DNA from: Oscillospiraceae bacterium
Lineage (GTDB): Bacteria > Bacillota > Clostridia > Oscillospirales > Oscillospiraceae
Assembly: GCA_012513005.1 (NCBI GenBank)
Contig: JAAZCZ010000049.1
Coordinates: 1 to 10,247, forward strand
Length of the DNA stretch: 10,247 nt
Reading direction: 5' to 3'
In this document: positions 1-6,390 of the stretch, piece after piece
How the letters are laid out: every line of letters starts with the position of its first letter
Position numbering within the stretch: position 1 is the stretch's first letter
The notes under the pieces: generated by a model
Databases searched by the model: none
What the model was told of the DNA's origin: nothing
Seen by the model: only the letters and a program-made list of their open reading frames with translations
Made by a program: the position numbers and the translations under genes

Positions 1-103
1 AGTTTGACTACCATCTAAAACTACACGACTCTCAAACTACATCGGCTCCATGTCGCGCGTCGTTTTCGTTTGACTACCATCTAAAACTACACGACTCTCA
101 AAC
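1..103 (-). CRISPR. Type II-A CRISPR array, leader-proximal end (continues beyond left edge)
   Basis: Two identical 36-bp repeats lie at 2-37 and 68-103, separated by a 30-bp spacer at 38-67; base 1 is already the next spacer. On the plus strand each repeat begins GTTTGACTACC and ends GACTCTCAAAC. The crRNA sense is the minus strand (GTTTGAGAGTCG... to ...GGTAGTCAAAC), because the anti-repeat of the tracrRNA at 6160-6193 is complementary to that sense and the leader lies on the right. The repeat at 68-103 is therefore the first repeat and 38-67 the most recently acquired spacer. Repeat and spacer lengths are typical for type II-A. The spacer is 17/30 G+C, richer than the surrounding DNA, as expected of foreign origin. 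The number of further units cannot be seen. Confidence 0.97.
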
Positions 104-198
104 CTCAAATTCAAAAGCACACCACGACAAAGTGCTGTGTAGCAATAGATGCATATGGAATTAACTTAATATAATGAAATATATAGACGCAAATTTCG
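104..198 (-). promoter_or_regulatory. CRISPR leader with ATTTGAG leader-anchoring sequence
   Basis: This 95-bp AT-rich stretch separates the csn2 stop from the first repeat. Its last seven bases before the repeat (110 to 104, minus strand) are ATTTGAG, the same motif that ends the leader of Streptococcus thermophilus CRISPR1 and that defines one class of type II-A leaders, where it directs Cas1-Cas2 to the leader-repeat junction. That role is known for the class and inferred here. An imperfect inverted repeat (118-125 with 132-139, 7 of 8 pairs) lies 15 bp from the repeat. Several AT-rich boxes could serve as -10 (for example TATATT at 173-168), but none has a convincing -35 on the minus strand. 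Pre-crRNA may start here or arise from operon read-through. Confidence 0.8.
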
Positions 199-876
199 TT
201 ATTGTTGTCTGATTTCGCAGAGATCTCGGTCTAAAATATAATACTTCTCATTTTCAAGGGGTTCTTCAGGCTGCAAAGGCTCCAAAAGCAAAATATTCCA
301 CTTTTGATACATGCTCATCTTATAGAGAGAAAGCAGCTCATCGTCAGAAAAATAAGACTTTGCATTAACAAGAACAATGCATTGGTTTTTTAGAAGAGAA
401 CATAATATTTCGATGTAAGAAATAAGCTTTTCAGCAGGGCTGTCTCCGTCAACCCATAGTCTAAACTGCACAGCTTTTAAAAGTAGCGGAATCAAATCAC
501 CTTCGGCAAAGCAGGTGGGCTGAATAAGTAAAGAAGATAGATTACTAAGAAAAGCACTGATTTGTTGGTTTAAGTCATTGCTCTCCTGCAAAAGCTCGTC
601 TTGAAGAGTGCGGTTAATAATACTCTGAAAAGCATTAATAAGCTTTTTTCCGGATGGCTCTAAGTGGAAAAAGTCGTAAATAACATGCAGGCAGTCTTTG
701 CAGCTTAGCTTATCAAAGTTTTTGGATAACACGCAGTCGCCGTTTCCGCCCTCACTAAGCAAAACAAGATCAAAAACAATCTGCCGGAAAACTGTGCGGT
801 TTTCAATAACCCAAATAGGTATTTTATTTTCCTCAAATAAAATGGGTTCAAATAGCAAGGGATGAACTATTCTCAT
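199..876 (-). CDS. csn2: Csn2, type II-A adaptation protein
   Basis: This 225-residue protein matches Csn2 in length (about 220) and position (last cas gene, next to the array). The C-terminal part is the most recognisable: NILLLEPLQP followed by KYYILDRDLCEI corresponds to the LFLEP...QYILDEDYFLI segment of streptococcal Csn2, and CIVLVNAKSYFSDDEL matches its FVNSGAFLTKDEV stretch. Csn2 is a tetrameric ring that encircles double-stranded DNA ends and is needed, with Cas1, Cas2 and Cas9, for spacer acquisition but not for interference. The ATG overlaps the cas2 TGA as ATGA (876-873), indicating translational coupling. A weak GAAAGG at 893-888 sits 11 nt upstream. No signal peptide or membrane segment is seen; the protein is cytoplasmic. 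Its presence sets the subtype as II-A rather than II-B or II-C. Confidence 0.93.
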   Translation of the reverse strand: MRIVHPLLFEPILFEENKIPIWVIENRTVFRQIVFDLVLLSEGGNGDCVLSKNFDKLSCKDCLHVIYDFFHLEPSGKKLINAFQSIINRTLQDELLQESNDLNQQISAFLSNLSSLLIQPTCFAEGDLIPLLLKAVQFRLWVDGDSPAEKLISYIEILCSLLKNQCIVLVNAKSYFSDDELLSLYKMSMYQKWNILLLEPLQPEEPLENEKYYILDRDLCEIRQQ

Positions 877-1193
877 ATTATTATAAGCCTTTCATCTGTG
901 TCAATTATTTCGGAAGAAAATTCCCCCAAAACAAATTCCATTTTAGAAAACTGCTTTTCGGTAATAGTGAGCATCTGCACAAGCCCGGAATCAGGCTTGT
1001 TTTCTCGAACTGCATCCATAATAATTCCCGCAGAGCCTGCGTTTAGAGCCAGCTTGCAATAAACTGACTCCTGCATCATCAAAAAGCCCTGCTTAATAAG
1101 AGAGCGCCTAAACCTGTTTGCCTCCTTGCGCTCAGAAGCTGTCCCAACAGGCAAATCAAAAAACACAATCACTCTCATAAACCTATAACTCAT
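873..1193 (-). CDS. cas2: Cas2, CRISPR adaptation protein
   Basis: The protein is 106 residues when started at 1193. It begins MSYRFMRVIVFFDLP, the usual N-terminus of type II-A Cas2 (compare MSYRYMRMI in streptococci), with the ferredoxin-like first strand and the conserved Asp of FFDLP. It continues with ESVYCKL and LTITEKQFSKM, both family hallmarks, and ends near DERL. The frame stays open upstream into cas1, giving an apparent 145-residue form, but those extra residues have no family counterpart. An ATG at 1178 (MRVIVFF) is a possible alternative that would avoid overlapping cas1. With the preferred start the gene overlaps the cas1 stop by 11 bp and its own TGA overlaps the csn2 ATG. Cas2 dimers bridge two Cas1 dimers in the spacer integrase; the role is structural there, whatever nuclease activity it has. 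Confidence 0.95.
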   Translation of the reverse strand: MSYRFMRVIVFFDLPVGTASERKEANRFRRSLIKQGFLMMQESVYCKLALNAGSAGIIMDAVRENKPDSGLVQMLTITEKQFSKMEFVLGEFSSEIIDTDERLIII

Positions 1194-2058
1194 ATCTAAT
1201 CCATTTGATTTCAGAAACGTCTCCGTTTTGCAAAGCCTTAAAAACAGAGGAGCAGTATATTCTAAGTGCAAATAATAAATACTGCTTTTTGTTGTCAACA
1301 ATAACCTCATTGTTTAACAGATTGACAAAATTCATTTTTTCCTCATGTTCAAATTTTTCAGGCATTAAATCATAAGCAGCACAGTCAACTAAAGGGCGTA
1401 AAGGCTCCATCAAATCGCAGCCGAAATTATATGGGTTATATGTGTTGTCGTGAAAAATTCCCAACTGATTTAAGTAGCCTGCAGCCGAAATTTCTCTGTT
1501 AATTGCAGATAATATTATGCTGTATCCGTAGTTAAGAGCTGCATTAATCGGGCAGTCGTCTGCTCTCGTAAACTGCAAGCCGAACAGAGCGTTAAAGTAG
1601 ACCTTGGCAGCATGCCCCTCTCTGTTGCTCTTATCATTATACTCAAGTTGCTCAATATATGAGTCCAAAAGTGCATGCTGCTCAAGCCCGCGGCGGCAGA
1701 GATGCTCGCTCTGCCGCTTAATCTTTTCTCTCACAATTTCTGTCCAAACACTCTGCTTTGCTCCGACCTGCCATAGCATCTGTCTCCTGATTTTATCGCA
1801 GGAGTCATGGCAGCCGCTGCAAGGCACAAGCTCAGAGCAGGGGTTTCTCAAATGGTCACAAAATATTACCTTAATCTTTTTTTCAATAAGCTCGCAAAGA
1901 GTATAAGCGGTAATAGATACAGCAGTACTCTCAACTATAAGAACACCAATTTCACTGATATGTATTTTTATAGTGCCGTCAAGCTTCCTCACAACCAAGT
2001 AGTTGACTTTAAAGTCAATCTTGGCATGCTCGGAAACAACAACGACCCGCCAACTCAT
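1183..2058 (-). CDS. cas1: Cas1, CRISPR spacer integrase
   Basis: This 291-residue protein is a type II Cas1. It starts MSWRVV, as streptococcal Cas1 starts MTWRVV. The metal-binding residues are visible: Glu147 in NREGHAAKVYFN, His203 in LGIFHDN and Glu218 in DLMEPLRPLVD. The N-terminal beta domain covers roughly residues 1-70 and the alpha-helical catalytic domain the rest. Cas1 catalyses integration of prespacer 3' ends at the leader-repeat junction together with Cas2; Csn2 and Cas9 assist in II-A systems. The ATG overlaps the cas9 stop as ATGA (2058-2055), with a GGTGA-like box about 6 nt upstream. An oddity is a cysteine cluster (Cys74, Cys80, Cys83, Cys87) at the junction between the domains, where S. 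pyogenes Cas1 has no cysteines. It could bind a metal or be incidental. Confidence 0.97.
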   Translation of the reverse strand: MSWRVVVVSEHAKIDFKVNYLVVRKLDGTIKIHISEIGVLIVESTAVSITAYTLCELIEKKIKVIFCDHLRNPCSELVPCSGCHDSCDKIRRQMLWQVGAKQSVWTEIVREKIKRQSEHLCRRGLEQHALLDSYIEQLEYNDKSNREGHAAKVYFNALFGLQFTRADDCPINAALNYGYSIILSAINREISAAGYLNQLGIFHDNTYNPYNFGCDLMEPLRPLVDCAAYDLMPEKFEHEEKMNFVNLLNNEVIVDNKKQYLLFALRIYCSSVFKALQNGDVSEIKWIRYEL

Positions 2059-5000
2059 GCAAAGTCACCGCTAATTATATCTGTTTTCTGTTCAAATACT
2101 CCCGTAACAGATTGATAAACTAAGAATAGTCTTTGCGCACCAAAGTTTTCCAGCTTCTTAGAAAAACGCACCAACCCAACAACAGAACTACCACCGATGG
2201 CTTTGAGATTAGCCGTTGCTGAAGTCGATGAAAAAATATTTATTATTTGAATAAGCACTTTACATTGCTCAGTCAAGCCTAAATTTATAAATTTTTCTTT
2301 CAAAACTTCAAGTGCTTTTTCGTCCTTACAAAAAGCAACATTATACATGGGGGACTTCAATTTGCTAAGCAAGATAAAGTACAAACTTATGTTTTCCTCC
2401 TCACTGATTCTGTCAAATGCCGTAATACTTAGCTCGGTTTTTGCTTCTTTGCACCGTTCTAAATATTTTGCAATGCCTTTCACATATTTATTCATTGTAG
2501 GGGAGAGAATAAGCTGATTTGCGTTTTTAAATAGCAACCTGTCATCAGACCTACCAGAAATATGCATTCGGAAACCGTCTAACTCAAAAAGCGAATTAAT
2601 TCTTATTCGGCTTATCAGTATCCGAGGCTCTTTTAGTCCTAAAACATGTTCGCAGTATTCCTCGGGTGACTTCGCATAAAGCGACTTGTGCATTAGCAGC
2701 ACAGTCTCAATTGAGCGGACTCTTTTATTCTTTTTGCTGTGTTCAACCAAACAGAAAAAGCTTCCGGTCAGCTTGTTATAGCCTCCGTATTTTTCGATAC
2801 TCATCCTCTCGTCAGAACTTTTGATAGGAGCCTGACCCTTGCCTTTTTTCATTATTGTTTGGTCAAAAAGACCTCCGCCAACTTCAGTGGCCATGCGAGT
2901 AAACAGTATGTTGTTTTTACGCATCATTCGCCTAACCATATCAATAGTTCCGCTCTCGCCGGCACTCCAAGCAAATTCATCACCTTTTTTAACGTCGAAG
3001 TCAAACATTCGGTTTAGGCTGTAGACTTTATCCGGGCTTTTAAAAAAGTTTTTAGTAAATTTTAGGTGATAAACATTTCCGACAACAATATTGAGATATG
3101 CATCCTTTGCGTGGTGAAAATCATTCACCTCGCGGCATTTAATAAATAGGGGGTCAGCACTTGTGTTTTCATTGGCTCTGCATTTTGAGGCCTGCTTGGC
3201 AGTACCCTTGCTGTCTATTCTCTGATCCTGTCGGAAAGAAGAAACATTGCCTGCCTTAACATAAACAATCTCGGTGTGTCCCTCATATCGCCTTTGCAAA
3301 AGCTCAGCAACAATCTTTGAAGACTGCCTGGTTTCAACAAGCTGCCTGGCAATAAACCCGGATAGCTCATCGTCACTAAACCCGCTTGCTCTGCTCAGCC
3401 TTGAGAATTTTTCTGCATTAATTAGGCTTTTGCTCTTAAGTGCAGCCCAAAATGTATGCATTCTTGTTCTGATTTCTTTTGAAATCGGGTATGAATCCGA
3501 CTTTTGTGCATTTAGCTCGCGCTTAACCAGCACTCTGTTTGTGAGACTGTCGTCTTTAACTTTGCTTTGCGGATAAATATGTTCGATGTCATAATCTGTA
3601 TCTAAGCGCTCAATCGAAATTGCTTCGCCGCTATACATGCATTTACCAAGCTGCGTGTAATATAAATATAGCTTATCTCGCCTTAAGCTGCCGTCATCGC
3701 AATCATTGAGCTGAGCAAAGATCTCGTTTGCTTCTTCACCACAGTTTTTGTACAGCTCAATCAAGGTATCTTTTCTGCTTTTTGTTCTCTTGCCCTTTTC
3801 CCCGTCTTCGCGTGCCATCTCAACAAATACACGCTTAGGTGCGCTACCCATAATTTTTTCGATTTCCGCAACAATTTTAATAACTTGGCGAATGGCGCGG
3901 CGAATAGAAGGGGAGGCATAGCTCTCATCAAGATAGTCACTGAGTGTAATAGATGCATCCATGTTTTGCAGTCTGTATTCAGAAACAGCAGCTGCAAAAT
4001 TATATCTGGAGCCGAGCAACTCCATTAGATTATCATTGTATTTCCAAAGAGCATCAATAATAGAAACAGCCTCACCGGTGCTTTGCTCGCTGTGATAGAT
4101 TTCGCACAAAAACACCTTTGATAATCTGCCCCAACCGCTAAACTTCATTTTACAAACTCTTTTAACCTCGTCAGGCGTGAGCAAACTGCCGTATGTCTTA
4201 TTAAGCCAGCTTTCGAGCAGTTTTTTATCCTCACCGAACAAAACAATATGACGGATAATTTCCTCAGTGGCTTCTTTGCCGTTGGATCTCCCGATGAGCC
4301 AAGAAAAGGCAGCCCAAGATGAGAGCGAAGCCTTAAAATCCTTATCAAAACCGCTGATTTCATCTTTGCTCTGAATTTTTCCGGAAGACTCAAGATAGCT
4401 TCTTAGCATCTTGCCGCTGACTTTTTTACCCATCATAAAAAGCTCATTATATATATCCTGTTTTTCCTTTGTGCTTATGGGCAGCCCGTTTATTTTGATA
4501 TTATTTATTTCGTTTAGAACCATAAATTTGCTGTATAATAGCGAATCCTTCGGCAAAACATCCTCGCCTATATAGCTGCATTTTGCCGTCATGCGGGTAA
4601 TGAATTTTTCAGCACAGGCCTCCAGGTCAACAACTTGGCTAAAGTTCCAAGGATAAATCTTTTCGTTCCCGCGAGTAATCCATGCGTGAGGAGACTTATC
4701 GCTGAGTGGTCCGACATAATATGGAATCCTGAATTTAAACATTTCCTTAATCTGCTCGGATTTACTCAGTCCGCTCTCATCTTTTTCCTTTAAAAAAGGC
4801 AGATGTTTTTCAGCGTTTTGTAAAATTGCTTCAAGCTCGGCATAGTGCAGCTGCTGAGGAATAACGCCGTTATCTTTGCTTATCTGCTTAGGCAAAAAGC
4901 TCTTATTATCTATTTCAGTTTGTATCTCCTCCAATTCGGGGCTATCGGGAACACCTTTTAGCTTTTGCGTGAGATATTTATAAAAGTCCTCATCGTTGCA

Positions 5001-6095
5001 ACGATTCTCGAATGCACCTTTGCCACTGTAAGCAGTATAGTTATTTAACTTGTCAGCCGAGGTGCGGAAAATCTCATCATATAGCTTATCGTCGCCTGTC
5101 GATTTAATCAGCTTCTTAAGCCTTTTTAAATCGGCTTTGTGTTTGTTGTAGCTGTTAACCTTAGCAAATGAAAGATACGTTTCGCCGCTACGCAAGTTTT
5201 CTAACAGAGCCCAGTCGTAAACTTCCTTTATTGCAAGAATCAGCTCAATTCGATCATCTAAAGCGGCAATTAGTTTGTCTTCAATATTCTCAAACTCCTC
5301 TTTAAGACTTATAGAAGATATTTCATCAGAGGTTATTTCTTCTCCAAATATTTTACTGAGCTTGACTTTACCACCTGCCAATAAATCGATTGTAGCACTC
5401 AAGACCTCATTGCCCTTGGCATTTTCACAAGCCTCGGACAGAAGCCACTTTTTCTGAGATATATTGAATTTTCTGCTGATTAATACCTCTGAAAACTTTT
5501 CCTTGTCATTGACTGTGAGCTCAAAGTCAAATTCAGATGTCAAATACGAATTGAGCCTCAAAAGCCCGGCATCAAGATTAACAGAGTCCAGAGATAATTC
5601 CCCAAACAAAAAATGCCCTCGGTTTTTTAGTATATGATGTATAGCCAAGTAGTAAAGCCTTGCATCATGAGGAGTGTTGTTTTCAATAAGAGCTTTCCTA
5701 AGATGATATATAGTTGGAAACTGCTTGTGATAATCCTTATCACAATAATCAGTTCCCGAAAAAAGGGTGTATCTACCGAGAGGAAAATCTCCTTGCTTGT
5801 CCTCCTCTAAATACTTGCTCTCCCTCATCCGCTGGAAAAAGGCGGGATCAAGCTTAGCTATTTCTTCAGAAAAAAGCTGCAGTAACCAAAATAGCCTCTG
5901 CCGTCTGCGTTCAATACGCCTTCTCGCAACACGAAACATTCGTCTGTCAACAGCAGTTTGAGCTTCGTCAAAAAGCCTAATCCCCCAAAGAGCCTTTCCG
6001 CCTCTCTTGACTACTTTGTAGTTTGTGTCGGTAACCGCCCAACCGACAGACTCAGTACCGATGTCAAGACCTAAAAAATATTCCCCATTTTTCAA
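2055..6095 (-). CDS. cas9: Cas9, RNA-guided DNA endonuclease (type II-A)
   Basis: The protein has 1346 residues, close to SpCas9 (1368). RuvC-I is GLDIGTESVGW with Asp11; the Arg-rich bridge helix covers about 51-72; the REC lobe runs to about 740. RuvC-II has Glu759 in FVEMARE; HNH has His839 in DIEHIYPQ with Asn853 and Asn862; RuvC-III has His994-His995 and Asp998 in HHAKDAYL. These align with SpCas9 Asp10, Glu762, His840, Asn854, Asn863 and Asp986, so both nuclease centres look intact. The WED/PAM-interacting region fills the C-terminal 250 residues and ends in QSVTGVFEQKTDI, like QSITGLYETRIDL of SpCas9. The start is TTG at 6095, supported by AAGGAG 8 nt upstream; the next in-frame Met lies beyond RuvC-I. 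Cas9 heads the operon and its stop overlaps cas1. The SpCas9 Arg1333/Arg1335 pair is not clearly retained, so the PAM probably differs from NGG. Confidence 0.98.
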   Translation of the reverse strand: MKNGEYFLGLDIGTESVGWAVTDTNYKVVKRGGKALWGIRLFDEAQTAVDRRMFRVARRRIERRRQRLFWLLQLFSEEIAKLDPAFFQRMRESKYLEEDKQGDFPLGRYTLFSGTDYCDKDYHKQFPTIYHLRKALIENNTPHDARLYYLAIHHILKNRGHFLFGELSLDSVNLDAGLLRLNSYLTSEFDFELTVNDKEKFSEVLISRKFNISQKKWLLSEACENAKGNEVLSATIDLLAGGKVKLSKIFGEEITSDEISSISLKEEFENIEDKLIAALDDRIELILAIKEVYDWALLENLRSGETYLSFAKVNSYNKHKADLKRLKKLIKSTGDDKLYDEIFRTSADKLNNYTAYSGKGAFENRCNDEDFYKYLTQKLKGVPDSPELEEIQTEIDNKSFLPKQISKDNGVIPQQLHYAELEAILQNAEKHLPFLKEKDESGLSKSEQIKEMFKFRIPYYVGPLSDKSPHAWITRGNEKIYPWNFSQVVDLEACAEKFITRMTAKCSYIGEDVLPKDSLLYSKFMVLNEINNIKINGLPISTKEKQDIYNELFMMGKKVSGKMLRSYLESSGKIQSKDEISGFDKDFKASLSSWAAFSWLIGRSNGKEATEEIIRHIVLFGEDKKLLESWLNKTYGSLLTPDEVKRVCKMKFSGWGRLSKVFLCEIYHSEQSTGEAVSIIDALWKYNDNLMELLGSRYNFAAAVSEYRLQNMDASITLSDYLDESYASPSIRRAIRQVIKIVAEIEKIMGSAPKRVFVEMAREDGEKGKRTKSRKDTLIELYKNCGEEANEIFAQLNDCDDGSLRRDKLYLYYTQLGKCMYSGEAISIERLDTDYDIEHIYPQSKVKDDSLTNRVLVKRELNAQKSDSYPISKEIRTRMHTFWAALKSKSLINAEKFSRLSRASGFSDDELSGFIARQLVETRQSSKIVAELLQRRYEGHTEIVYVKAGNVSSFRQDQRIDSKGTAKQASKCRANENTSADPLFIKCREVNDFHHAKDAYLNIVVGNVYHLKFTKNFFKSPDKVYSLNRMFDFDVKKGDEFAWSAGESGTIDMVRRMMRKNNILFTRMATEVGGGLFDQTIMKKGKGQAPIKSSDERMSIEKYGGYNKLTGSFFCLVEHSKKNKRVRSIETVLLMHKSLYAKSPEEYCEHVLGLKEPRILISRIRINSLFELDGFRMHISGRSDDRLLFKNANQLILSPTMNKYVKGIAKYLERCKEAKTELSITAFDRISEEENISLYFILLSKLKSPMYNVAFCKDEKALEVLKEKFINLGLTEQCKVLIQIINIFSSTSATANLKAIGGSSVVGLVRFSKKLENFGAQRLFLVYQSVTGVFEQKTDIISGDFA

Positions 6096-6110
6096 AATGC
6101 CTACTCCTTA
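6096..6110 (-). promoter_or_regulatory. Ribosome binding site fixing a TTG start for cas9
   Basis: Read on the minus strand, AAGGAG at 6109-6104 stands 8 nt upstream of TTG at 6095-6093. An ATG at 6088-6086 is out of frame, and the first in-frame ATG encodes residue 53, after the RuvC-I motif. TTG is therefore the likely start. I could not find a convincing cas9 promoter between this site and the tracrRNA gene. Confidence 0.85.
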
Positions 6111-6119
6111 AAAATATAT

Positions 6120-6147
6120 TTGACAAATATTTTATTTTAGATATAAT
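6120..6147 (+). promoter_or_regulatory. tracrRNA promoter (sigma-A type)
   Basis: TTGACA at 6120-6125 and TATAAT at 6142-6147 are both perfect consensus hexamers, separated by 16 bp. They point rightward, away from cas9. The expected start is near 6154, six bases before the anti-repeat begins. The promoter lies only 10 bp from the cas9 ribosome binding site. Confidence 0.88.
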
Positions 6148-6153
6148 GAAATT

Positions 6154-6268
6154 GTCTAAGACTACCATCTAAGACAACACGACAAGTTCAAATACGGCTA
6201 TGCCAAAATCGTCGGTTTTTCCGACTACACGGTGTGTGTGCAAAAACTCGCTTCGTGCGAGTTTTTTT
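6154..6268 (+). ncRNA. tracrRNA
   Basis: The roughly 115-nt RNA carries an anti-repeat. Bases 6160-6183 pair with the crRNA repeat over 24 positions with one mismatch and one G-U wobble (22 of 24 identical to the repeat complement). Next comes AAGT (6184-6187), which would oppose a crRNA GA as an asymmetric bulge, then TCAAAT (6188-6193), which pairs with the first six repeat bases GUUUGA. This upper stem, GA/AAGU bulge and 6-bp lower stem match the S. pyogenes duplex layout. The nexus hairpin is GGC-TAT-GCC (6196-6204). A second hairpin is GTCGG/CCGAC with a T5 loop (6211-6225), a small ACAC/GTGT hairpin may follow, and a terminator hairpin closes the RNA. The RNA pairs with pre-crRNA for RNase III cleavage and holds crRNA in Cas9. 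It lies divergent to cas9, as in S. pyogenes. The 5' end is predicted from the promoter; 3' end from the terminator. Confidence 0.93.
6242..6268 (+). terminator. Intrinsic terminator of tracrRNA
   Basis: AAAAACTCGC (6242-6251) pairs perfectly with GCGAGTTTTT (6257-6266) around a TTCGT loop, and the T-run extends to 6268. The hairpin doubles as the last stem-loop of the tracrRNA, a usual arrangement in type II-A systems. Confidence 0.92.
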
Positions 6269-6390
6269 GCGCAATAAATAAAAATATAAACTAAACAGCT
6301 TTGATGTTGCCCTTTTTTGTATTGTAATCCATACTTGGCAAATAAACAAGAAATTTGGCTATTTTATTCATATTTTAATAAATAATAATA

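Noticed and set aside
168..197. Pre-crRNA promoter at TATATT (173-168, minus strand)
   Set aside because: No acceptable -35 lies 16-18 bp upstream, so I did not list it as a separate promoter.
1194..1310. N-terminal extension of Cas2 to 145 residues
   Set aside because: The extra residues lie inside cas1 in another frame and have no Cas2 counterpart; MSYRFMR is the family N-terminus.
1403..1410. GGCTCCAT in cas1 matching 8 bases of the visible spacer (self-targeting?)
   Set aside because: Eight bases is expected by chance in 10 kb and the flanks do not match.
2739..3576. Open frames on the plus strand opposite cas9
   Set aside because: They are antisense to a fully conserved Cas9 coding region, lack ribosome binding sites and encode no recognisable domain.
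6211..6225. GTCGG-T5-CCGAC as an early terminator of tracrRNA
   Set aside because: The T-run is in the loop rather than after the stem, so it is a tracrRNA hairpin and not a terminator.
6291..6332. Minus-strand 13-codon ORF (MDYNTKKGNIKAV) in the gap after the tracrRNA
   Set aside because: No ribosome binding site, very short and no recognisable family.
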